A DNA stretch of 21,823 nucleotides from Oehlia diaphana (lineage: Eukaryota > Glomeromycota > Glomeromycetes > Glomerales > Glomeraceae), in assembly GCA_003833135.1 (NCBI GenBank), contig QZLH01001836.1, positions 1 to 21,823 of the forward strand, written 5' to 3'. Shown one piece after another: positions 9,358-18,077 of the stretch. The position numbers were made by a program, and so were the translations under genes. The number at the start of each line of letters is the position of its first letter. The first letter of the stretch is position 1. The notes under the pieces were generated by a model, which saw nothing but the letters and a program-made list of their open reading frames with translations, had not been told where the DNA came from and did no database searches.

Positions 9358-9588
9358 TCACAAATCAAAGTAGAAAAGGATGAAGGAATTTTGAGGTGGT
9401 CCATCCTTTTTGTAACATAAATATATTAATGTATGCCTTAGATATATCTTGAAATAAAATCCAAATATCATTATGTTGTGCGCATTTAACTCCTGATCCA
9501 TCTCCAAAGCCCTGATTCTAGCAACTTTTTCATTTAAATCTGAAATTACATCATTCCTTTCAGCTAAAAGCTTAACTTTTTTCCTTTT
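9358..9588 (-). pseudogene. relic E: charged helical fragment
   Basis: The minus frame is open from 9588 (just after TGA) to TGA 9358-9360. The first 37 residues are clearly protein-like and helical with heptad-type Leu/Val/Ile spacing and alternating charges (KLLAERNDVISDLNEKVARI, then RALEMDQELNAH), a short coiled coil. The remainder is hydrophobic and AT-driven and is probably intron. There is no ATG start. It sits between the Cys/His module (F) and exon D in the same orientation, which suits a linker helix in one multi-exon protein. No family is recognised. Confidence 0.5.
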
Positions 9589-9774
9589 TCATGTATTTTC
9601 TATTAATTCATTATTTATGTAAATTGTAAAAGAATTCTGTAAAAAAAGCTTAATGAATTGTATTAAAATGTATACTTTTTTAATATAGCCATTCCATTTT
9701 ACTAATTATGGATTAATAAAATCTGGGAAAATAAATTTAAATTTTTTCTCAATATTAGCTTTTAATTTCTTCCA

Positions 9775-9924
9775 TTAAATGGTGTTTCTCTTGCTTTTCT
9801 TTTGCAGTTTGAAGAATTGTGACCAAAATTCCCAACAGTTATAACAATGTTCCACAAAATAACTATCCAGATTTGGACAGTCATTCCCACCATGTTCATA
9901 AAATCTACAAAGATTATCACACTT
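9775..9924 (-). pseudogene. relic F: Cys/His-rich module, first tandem copy
   Basis: The minus frame reads KCDNLCRFYEHGGNDCPNLD, SYFVEHCYNCWEFWSQFFKL… and ends at TAA 9775-9777. Cys/His spacing (C-x3-C … H … C … H-C-x2-C) suggests a metal-binding fold, although no named zinc finger matches. One extra base in the A/G-rich stretch after FKLQK shifts the frame relative to the tandem partner, so the C-terminal Gly-Gly-Tyr part is lost. It keeps Gln (CAA) where the partner has a stop. The unit stands alone, without start or splice sites that I can define. Confidence 0.6.
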
Positions 9925-10247
9925 TAATAATAATTTGTTGAAATTTTAATGGTTGAGAATATAAAATAATGACAATCATTCAACAACATCTTATTCCAAA
10001 TCATTACAGATAATTTGTTATATTTCAGTTGTTGAAAATATAGGATAATTTTAATATCATTAACTGTTAATGTATAAATTGTAATAGAATTCTGTAAAAA
10101 GCTTAATATTATAATGGTATACTTTTTTTAATCCACTGTTGTATAATAAAGATAGCCATTCCAATTTACTAATTATAGATTAATAAAATCTGAGGAAATA
10201 AATTTAAAATTTTCTCTCAATATTAGCTTCTAATTCATCAATTATCA

Positions 10248-10427
10248 CTAATTAATTCTGATGGAATTATATCCTCCATTAAATGGTATTTCTCTGGCTT
10301 TTTTCTGCAGTTTAAAGAATTATGACCAGAATTCCCAACAGTCATAACAATGTCCTGCAAAATGACTATCTAGATTTGGATAGTCATTCCCTCCATGTCC
10401 ATAAAATACACAAAGATTGTCATGCTT
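10248..10427 (-). pseudogene. relic F': Cys/His-rich module, second tandem copy, one nonsense codon
   Basis: This is the paralogue of 9775-9924. The minus frame reads KHDNLCVFYGHGGNDYPNLD, SHFAGHCYDCWEFWS, then TAA (10320-10322), then FFKLQKKAREIPFNGGYNSI… to TAG 10248-10250. The TAA stands exactly where F has CAA (Gln), a CpA-to-TpA transition on the coding strand. The first Cys of F is His here and another is Tyr, so metal binding would be impaired. The frame is also open upstream to about 10454. Codon-by-codon agreement of the two units supports past coding selection. Confidence 0.65.
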
Positions 10428-10789
10428 TAATAATAATTTGTTGTAATTTTAATGATTGAGAATATAGAATAATGACAATCATTCAACAATTTCTGATTCC
10501 AATTATTATATATTTCAATTGTTGAAAATATAGGATAATCACAATCATTCAATAACTTTTGATTTATCAATCATCACTAATTACTTGGCTAGCCAAAGGA
10601 TTTTTCCAGAGTTAGGAGAGGAAGTTAATAATTGAGAATTGGTAATGGTAATAAATGAATTTACCAGTAAACTTTGACTTAATTGCATATTATTAGCATA
10701 TTGAATTATTTTTCTAAAGTTTGAAATAGTAATACTTAAAATCAGAAAAATGTAATATATTCTAGTTGTATTATCATATAAGAAATTAT

Positions 10790-11083
10790 TTAAATATGAA
10801 TCTTTATTTTTAATTTAGCTATATTAATTGACTTTGCATCCCTGTTGCATAGATGTTCATTTTCTTTCTTGTTTTGGCCATTGATATGTTGCTGTTGTTG
10901 TTCAGTGATATTTTTGAAAAACTGGCTCTTGGTACTAACTTTCTATCAGTTAAGTAAATAGCAGATGAATTTATCAGTAGACACCTGCATATTGGAAACA
11001 TTGATCCAATAAGCCATTATGAAAGTTTTATGATGTCTAACTATCTCCGTCTGGCAATGTTTGACACCATTTATAATTTCCAT
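10790..11083 (-). pseudogene. relic G/Q: two-exon small ORF (exons 11083-10985 and 10921-10790), unrecognised
   Basis: Minus strand: ATG 11081-11083 opens 33 codons (MEIINGVKHCQTEIVRHHKT, FIMAYWINVSNMQ). They end at a GTGTCT donor (from 10984). A 63-bp intron ends GAGCCAG (10922). Exon 2 continues in phase 0 (FFKNITEQQQQHINGQNKKE, NEHLCNRDAK…) to TAA 10790-10792. The spliced product is 76 residues with a Gln/Asn-rich centre. Alternatively these are the first exons of the decayed larger gene. A 74-bp tandem duplication just upstream repeats most of exon G out of frame. A 60-codon minus frame (10819-11001) that reads through the intron is the less protein-like option. Whether it is still expressed is unknown. 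Confidence 0.45.
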
Positions 11084-11160
11084 TAAGTCATCATGAAAGT
11101 TTTATGATTTCTAACTATCTCCGTCTGGCAATGTTTGACATCATTTATAATTAATTGATT
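11013..11160. repeat. 74-bp tandem duplication, two units
   Basis: GAAAGTTTTATGATGTCTAA… (from 11021) recurs at 11095, period 74, with few differences. Each unit includes CTATCTCCGTCTGGCAATGT and TTGACAYCATTTATAATT. As 74 is not a multiple of 3, the second reading of the exon G peptide (KHCQTEIVR-HKTF) is out of frame with the first, which breaks any longer exon. Confidence 0.9.
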
Positions 11161-11590
11161 GAATATTGATTTTATCATTTTTACCAACCAAAATAGAGAA
11201 TATATATAAAGATGGTCTTATAGAATTTAAAGAGCAATACTACAAGTTAGATGATATACCAATAATCTAGCTGGTTTTTGAAATCATCATCTATTTTTTT
11301 GCGTTTGGTACAAACCAAGCGAGAATATTTGGTATACATAAGCTCATATGTATAATCTCCATTTTTAAGTATGAACATTATACCTGGCCATAGTTTAATT
11401 ATATTATTTGATCTCTTAATATAAATAAGTTTATCAATAATATATTCCTAAGAATATTGATAATTTTATTATTTCATAGCATAAGTTTATAATTCTATCC
11501 AATCAATATAGTGTATTCTGCATTTATTTGTTCAGTTTTTAAAATTTGTGAAGTATATAAAATTGATATGCTCTTTTCATATTTGTCTAT

Positions 11591-11665
11591 TATTTCTTGC
11601 TAGTTTCTTCTTTAATTGAAGTAATAATCCTGTAATTGAAACTGAATGTTGTGTCATTCAGTTAC
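11591..11665 (-). pseudogene. relic H, copy 2
   Basis: This is the counterpart of 6435-6510. The minus frame gives LNDTTFSFNYRIITSIKEET, SKK and then TAA. Upstream, a one-base difference relative to copy 1 shifts the frame. The DNA also forms a hairpin: ACTGAATG (11641-11648) pairs with CATTCAGT (11655-11662) across TTGTGT. Copy 1 keeps the 7-base core of the stem (6487-6506). Coding or structural conservation cannot be separated by eye. Confidence 0.45.
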
Positions 11666-11717
11666 AGGTGGTTCTAAATATATACAAAGTATAAAAATTT
11701 TTTTCCTTTGTAATTTG

Positions 11718-14279
11718 GTTTATAAGATATTCTGAGTGTCAGCTTTAAAGTTGTGTTTTATGTCATAAATGATTCTAGTTAAATTTATAACAATAAAATT
11801 ATATTTAAACAAATTGACTAAAAAAATATTTGTTTGGTTAATTTTTAGTCATGTTTGAACAAGGTAGGTTTTAGATTAGAAGAGATTATTTATATTTCCT
11901 ACATTATATTATGAGATCTAATTCTTCATCAGATGAGTTCATGTAGTGAAAAGAGAGTCTTCATGATTACTGATGATGATAATAACTTTTTGCCTTTATT
12001 CTTTCATTTCATATTTCTTTCATTCATACTTTCTCTCTCTATCCATTCTATCTCATTCATTTTACATTTATACTGTATATAATGAGTAAAGTAAATCTTA
12101 AACAATAACAGTCAAATGGATGCAAGAGTTGTGATCATGTTCAGGAATTATATAAGGCTCCAGTTATGGTACAGTATACATTGCTTTATATTTCCACACA
12201 ATGTAATTGAAAGTAGAGTAGGTATGGTCTTTCATAAAAGCTCTTACTATTATTATATTTTACATAAGTACATATGGCTTTGTTAGTTATGCACAAAACC
12301 ATTATGTATAATGTGTGCCTTACATATATAACTGATTTATTATAACAAATCTTTTATCATATCTCTGATAAGGAGGAAAAATAATTTAAGTACACTATAT
12401 TTACATAGTGAAAAATAAAAGAAAAAAAAAAAGGATTTTTAAAAAAAAGGAAAAAAAAAGGGATTAATAATCAGTCAAGTAAATTTTGAACTTATTTATA
12501 GTTATCAAATGAAATATATCAAATAACTTATGAAATCAGGTTGAAACTTGAAATAGATTATTTTGTTTACTTCAAAGTTACCTATAATATGATATCCAGA
12601 ATTTTGCCACAAATGATATCAAAGCCAAAATTGTACACAAATCCATAGCCACTAAGTACAAAAGTTTAATAGTTTTAAAAAATGTTTTATTATTTAAATA
12701 TAAATAATGATAATGAAACTAATAACATTTTTCATTTATTCAAGATAAAATCATGCATTTGACTTTATTTTTTAAAGCCTGGAATTAAAATAGATACATA
12801 TTTATCAACCAAACCTGGCTCAGACTTTAATATAAATTCTACGAATTTTTATTATTTAAAATTCTATTATTTTATTACTATTGTTTTTTTAATGTATATG
12901 TTTTATAGTATATATTGACACAATTGAAGCATAAGCTATCATTAATGTAAGAAATAACATAGTAATTATAATTCTGCAATGCTATCAGCAAAATCACGGG
13001 TTAGAAGTCTTATTGAAATAATTTTATATATGTTTAGTTTTGATGGTTTCAATTTAGAATATTATTGAAATGTTTCTTAACGGTAAATCTCTTAAACTTT
13101 GTTTTATTTTATCTTAATTTTGATTTTAGTTTTTTTTTTATTACTGGTAAATTGAAAATTTAGCCAATTAACTTATATGAGACATCAAGGGACTCGTAAT
13201 GTGGAAAATGTTGCTACATAGTATGATTTTTGTGATTGTTAGTCATTGCCAAAGAGGTTTATCCCATTCAAATATAACATAAAGATTTAGTATGTTCTAT
13301 TTCTTTTATTCTTTTTTATTTATTTTACTTTTATGAAAAAATTTATAATGATTTGTTTTTTTTTAACAAAGGACTGGAGCTCATTTAACCGCAGACAATA
13401 AAATACAATAAAATCAAATATTTTTACCTATATAGTAGGAAGTATTTGTAGATGAAGATATAAAACATCAATACCAGACTATACAACAAGTTATCATAAT
13501 TACATCTGTTTAAACATTACATTTCATTATTATTCATTGTGACATTCATATAATGTAAGATCGAATGAAAATTTTGAATATTTTAAACATAGCCAACATA
13601 AATAAAGTGATACCCAGTGATCTTCAGCCTCAATTATGAACTTTCAAAATATTGAAGTATTGACGAAAATATAAATATAAATCTATATATAAAAATTAAA
13701 ATATAAAGTTAAATAAATATACACAATAAATAATTTATGAAATTTCTTAATTACTTCAATCTTCCAACAATTCGTTTAATCAAATAAATATTTAATAATT
13801 TATATTATACAATATTTAAAGTTAAATAGGTAAAATAGAAAACGTAATTAATAAACAGTTTTCGTTAAAAAAAGCACATAAAATCAAATTTAATCTCATA
13901 ATAACTTTTCGTCTCTATTATTAGAAACATAAAATTTTATTATTATTATTTTATATTAAACTTACGCTAAAAATTCATTACTTTCAGTAAAGAAGTTAAT
14001 TATAACTATAAAAAATTAAAAAATTATTAATCATTTGAGAATTATAGTGAGATGCTTAAGAATTCTCTTAAAAGCTTTATTCGTGGTTATAAAAAATTCT
14101 TAATTTCTGACTTTACATTTACGTTTTGATCAATTACAAATTAAATAAATCTATAACACTTGCTTACAACGCCCAAATATATTATGAACTATTCATAATG
14201 TTTTTTATTTATTTAATCAACATCGTACAAGTTGCATAATTTTATTAGTATTGAGGAATTGAGAAGCGAATTTTTTTTA
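11718..14279. other. AT-rich intergenic DNA, no gene seen
   Basis: I see no open frame, splice-site chain, tRNA or rRNA segment in this 2.5 kb. Local features are a pyrimidine-rich stretch (about 11998-12060, TTTCATT/TCTCTC repeats), an A/G run (12418-12465), and scattered A/T homopolymers. It separates the duplicated block from the BTB/TLDc relics. Confidence 0.5.
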
Positions 14280-14910
14280 CTGCACACCAACTTTTTATGA
14301 TTACCCGTCCATATATAAAATAATGAGCAAATTATAATATTCATATTTCCAACATTTAGAAAATGTTTCTAAACTTTTACTAAAAAGTTCAAATGAGGAT
14401 TCTCGTAAGGTTGCTTAACTACATTGGATAATATATGATCTTTTTTTTTTATTTTTTCTATTAGAAAAATTCTACCAATTTCACTCAAAGAAATAATTTT
14501 ATATGACAAAAAAATTTAATATATTATAATAGTCTAATGATTAAGAAATAAACTTTTATATAATTACTCCTTCACCCTTGTATTTTTTCACTAACTTTCG
14601 TGATCTTTCACCCATAAATAAATTACTTCATCATAATAATTGGTAAATTTTTTACATTTCTAACTTTCAAAAATGATTCAATTATCTCCAAATGAAAATT
14701 CTCATACGGTTGCGAGTAGTAATTTTAATTTGTCCTTTTTAGTCCGTTAAGAATGGTTAAACCGATGAGGGCAGTCAGTTAGACTACAAAATAAATACCC
14801 TGAAGACCAGTTATCTAAAGTTGTGAAGAAGTGTTACATTCACTAAAATGAGTTTCATATCTAAAAACTTGTTCATAAATCCAAATGAAATTCTCGTAAG
14901 TTAGCCCTTC
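14280..14910. repeat. three degenerate dispersed repeats with a TCTCGTAAGG-like core
   Basis: TCAAATGAGGATTCTCGTAA at about 14390, TCCAAATGAAAATTCTCATA at about 14687 and TCCAAATGAAATTCTCGTAA at about 14880 share a core of some 25 bases. The first two also share upstream segments (CACCAACTTTTTATGATTACCCGT near 14284 and CACTAACTTTCGTGATCTTTCACCC near 14588). Spacing is about 297 and 193 bases. They are probably eroded copies of one element or satellite; the type is unknown. Confidence 0.5.
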
Positions 14911-15304
14911 TTATTTTGGACACTGTTTAGTAAATATTTATAATATTTTAATTTTTCAAATATTAGGAAAAGTAAGCCTCCGTCGAGTTCTAACAATTTT
15001 TAAAAAAAGAACGGAAAGTAATAAGCCGCTTGCGCAATTTGGCGCTGATCAATTGGTACTATCCCGATTGGACACTTTTTTTGAATGGTCACGGCGGGTA
15101 ACCAATCACTTTGTGTACTCTAACTTTTTATATCGTTCTAATTATTTCAATGAAACAATATTTAATTGTTGTTTCATTCCAATAAATTTGCGTAATATTA
15201 TTAAATTTTTTATAATTCATAGATAGCCACAATAAAAAAAGTAGTGTAGATAAGAATTATAGGGCTGACCAACAACTCAATGATATAATGTGTTGAATAT
15301 TTTC

Positions 15305-15940
15305 TATTCTTTTACAGAAAATATATCTTCAGTTTCCTAATTGGTTTTCATAACTACTATTTTTCCTACAATAACTTATTGTAATAATTGTTTCGTTACA
15401 AGACCGTATGGAGATTATTGTATATAGCATACGATTCAAGTATTACCAACTTAAAATATAATTTTGTGTGCTCTTTATTCTTAAAAGAGAATATAAAACT
15501 GTCTTCAGTGGCGCCGAACCTACCATTAGTTTCCCAAACGGTCGATCGATTTCAAGAAAGAATTATTTAAACCTTATTTTATATACCAAGTTAAAATATT
15601 GCTTCACAAGAATTATTTTGTTTTTAATTAAAAATGATTGTAAATGAGTGATCAATTACTGAAGACTGAGTTGACTGGCGTCTTGCGGCGACCAAGATTT
15701 CAATGATCTCCGGAGGATCATATTCTTAAGTAAGTTCTGTCTCCATAGATATACCTGATTTGAATATTAAAATTTATTTATTTATTTACTTATTTTATTT
15801 TTTTTTTTTTGTATGTTGTTTAAAAAAGATGTCTATTTGGTAAAAGTATATTTTCTCATCAAGCAAGAAAAAAAATTTGGCAACGTTGAATGATCAACTT
15901 TATCTATAATTAGGAAATTCTGGTTAAATTCGGTCCAAAA
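15305..15940 (-). pseudogene. BTB/TLDc protein pseudogene, left copy, middle deleted
   Basis: This is a relic of the same gene as its right-hand neighbour, on the same strand. 15905-15940 matches the neighbour's upstream region at 17460-17500 (AAATTCTGG-TARAT-CGGTC). 15620-15765 matches the BTB exon 2 start (YIYGDRTYL, then EYDPPEIIEILVAAR after a shift). 15330-15560 matches the TLDc C-terminal half (DSF-FSFKNK, then CRKN). The BACK domain and most of TLDc are gone, exon 1 is missing, and several stops and shifts are present. A 60-codon + frame (15388-15570) lies antisense to the TLDc part and is not a gene. It is a dead paralogue of a family known for lineage-specific expansion. Confidence 0.8.
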
Positions 15941-15954
15941 AAAAACTTAAACAT

Positions 15955-17387
15955 TTATGCTACTTGAATGTTGATTTCAATGTTGAATGAATGGCTAATT
16001 TGAAATATTTCACATTCTTCTAAAGCGAAGTCATCTACAGTTTCTCTAATTGGTTTTTCATAAATAATATTTTTCCTACAATAACCCCTATTGTGAATAT
16101 CATTATTGTGAATATCATCTCTATTCATAATTCCTATAAGACCAGCAGCAAACGATGGACCGCAATTATAGCCATTTATTATAGCACATTTTTCAACTTT
16201 TACGCGGCTTAAAGTATAATTTCATTATCATTCTTATTTTTAAAAGAAAACATAAAACTATCTTTAGTAGCACCCAAGTAATATCAGATGTCCACTTGAT
16301 CGGATTATATCCTCCAAGAATTTTAGTCGTTGCTATCTTTCACTTTAATGATCAATATAGTATGAGATCGATTATCACAGGTCTCATGGAATTTATTAGA
16401 TGAAAATCCATCACGAGATCCACGAAGAATCTCATATGAAATTTTTATCTTGTCAGTAATTTCTAATCTATCAATCCATTTCGAGATTAATTCAGCATGT
16501 TGTATTGTAATTATTCTTGAATCAATACTTTTTGGGTTATTGAATTTTTTAACTGATTGATTATTAGGATTCAAAAAATATTTAACTAAGTTTTCACGTA
16601 ATTCTTTAGGTATAATTTTTTTATAGGGATATACTTTGTCCAAAAATTCTTCAGAAGTTAAATTATAAAATTTAATAAAGGGAATAATTTGTTCTAAGAT
16701 ATTCTTTAAAACGTTAAAATCATCTTTTGAATAATTTGAAGGATCCGAAGCAAGTTCAGGATTTCGAGCAATACCCCATTTGAGTATATGTTCCCAAACT
16801 TTAATAACATCCATTTGAAAATTATGTTGAATAAGAGAAATCAAACAATTTTCTGAAAGTGAAATAAAATCGTTTGAATTAAAAATTTTTTCCGGTTCTT
16901 TAGATGTAATCTCGAGAAAGATTGTTCCATCCAATCTTTTTTGTTTTCGATCAAAAAGGATTGTAAATGAGTGATTAATTCTTGAAGATTATGTTCAATG
17001 GCGACGACCATGATTTTAATGATATCAGATGTATCATATTCTTTTAAAGAAAGCTTTCCCCCATAAATATATCTTTTTAAAAAAAAAATTAATATGCAAT
17101 ATTTCCTAACCTATCATATATAACTTGGGCTCTCTCACCTTAAGATTATTTGAAAAATTTCAGGTGAAATATTTGGCAGTTTAATATGTACCAAAATTTC
17201 ATCATTTTGCTTTTTATTGGATGACAAAATTCTACGCAAATAAGGAGAACGATAATATAAAACGACTATATGAGCGCGAAATATTTTTGTCATTACCAAC
17301 TTCGATAGTAACATCATAAAATTCTTTATCTTCTAAAAGTTCAAGTAAATTTTGTGATAATTTTGGTAAAAAAGTATTTTCATTCAT
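15955..17387 (-). pseudogene. BTB/BACK/TLDc domain protein pseudogene, right copy
   Basis: The layout is BTB, BACK, TLDc, the common glomeromycete arrangement; BTB-BACK proteins usually act as Cullin-3 substrate adaptors. Exon 1 (17387-17139) starts MNENTFLPKLSQNLLELLED, followed by the BTB core (YRSPYLRRILSS, …LPNISPEIFQIILR). A 66-bp GTGAG…AAAAG intron (17138-17073) follows, and exon 2 resumes YIYGGKLSLKEYDTSDIIKI. BACK covers about 16860-16580 (VWEHILKWGI, IPFIKFYNLTSEEFLDKV) and TLDc starts near 16530 (ISKWIDRLEI, SYEILRGSRDGFS). Lesions are a lost base in an A-run near 17288, an internal deletion with frame change near 16918, and single-base shifts near 16325, 16274 and 16211. The C-terminus (NGYNCGPSFAAG, …EECEIFQI) ends at TAA 15955-15957. 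The longest intact piece (16323-16934) has no ATG. Confidence 0.9.
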
Positions 17388-18077
17388 TATAAGAATTTTT
17401 TTATTAAAAAGAAAGAGTAAAAGGTTTGGTAATTTAAAATTTAAATGACAACTCTTATATTATATTTGTAAATTCTGGCTAGATCCCGGTCTGACAAAAA
17501 AGTATCAGTATCACAAATTTTTTATTTATTCTAAGCATAAATTTATATAGATCAGCGAATTCTATATGGTGGGAACTCTAAAGAAAATTATTAATAAATA
17601 ACTGCGGGACTATAATAGAAATCACGTGCTAAAGGTCATAACTTTTATTGCAGCAAGATTTTATTTTTACAGATAGCAAACTTTTTGTACAACAATTAAC
17701 TATATATAACTGATACTGATACTATCCGAGTCTAAGCCATTTGTTTAAGCCACTTTAGGCGTGTAATCAGCGGGGTGATTTCTATTGAAATATGATCGGC
17801 AAGATTCATGTAATAGCTCCCATTGCTGATATGAAAATTGATTAAAGAAGGTCTTTAATTTTGATTTTCAGTTTAATATTTTTTATTATAGAGAACATGA
17901 TGATTCTGCATAATAGTTTACTATCATGTGATTATAACGCTTAGGATGCTCCGCTCCTAATTTATGAAAATATTAATAAAAGGAAGAGACTGATTTATTA
18001 ATAATAAGTATAAATAGTATAAATAGTTGTAATACATAAATATTTATATAATTCTTTATATTCTTTATATAATTTTT
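17388..18077. other. intergenic DNA between the P450 and BTB/TLDc genes
   Basis: This spacer contains the probable promoter side of the BTB/TLDc pseudogene (17460-17500 is shared with the left copy) and the 3' flank of the P450. TTAGGATGCTCCGCTCCTAA (17941-17960) is a small inverted repeat with 6-base arms. A CACGTG at 17623-17628 and a GATACTGATACTAT run near 17713 are unassigned. No gene is seen. Confidence 0.5.
17994..17999 (-). terminator. candidate poly(A) signal of the P450 gene
   Basis: TTTATT on the + strand (AATAAA on the minus strand) lies 79-84 bases after the P450 stop codon, a plausible position for a fungal poly(A) signal. In such AT-rich DNA the hexamer also arises by chance. 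Confidence 0.4.

Larger units (their letters stand above)
9618..10545. repeat. tandem duplication of about 440-470 bp inside copy 2
   Basis: Unit 1 (about 9618-10055) and unit 2 (about 10073-10545) align along their length: AGAATTCTGTAAAAA-AGCTTAAT at 9631 and 10086, the TATTAGCTTYTAATT segment, the Cys/His-coding segment, and GTTGAAAATATAGGATAAT at 10031 and 10519. Each carries one copy of the F module, so the module was doubled by this event. Copy 1 has a single, F-less counterpart near 4750-4960. Confidence 0.85.
7530..11717. repeat. segmental duplication, copy 2
   Basis: This is the direct-orientation partner of 1660-6557, with landmarks in the same order (listed there). Copy 2 alone keeps relics D (8837-9035), E (9358-9588), F and F' (9775-9924, 10248-10427) and exons G/Q (10790-11083). 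It lacks the A/B and C blocks that copy 1 keeps. An internal tandem duplication (about 9618-10055 and 10073-10545) is private to this copy. The preserved empty hAT site at 10570-10577 shows that the transposon arrived in copy 1 after the duplication. Confidence 0.9.

Noticed and set aside
10819..11001. 60-codon minus ORF
   Set aside because: It reads through the probable 63-bp intron between exons G and Q. The spliced reading in another frame is more protein-like at both ends.
15388..15570. 60-codon + ORF
   Set aside because: Antisense to the TLDc remnant of the left BTB/TLDc pseudogene.
17941..17960. Inverted repeat TTAGGA…TCCTAA as a terminator hairpin
   Set aside because: Rho-independent terminators do not apply to a fungal nuclear gene, and the arms are only 6 bases.
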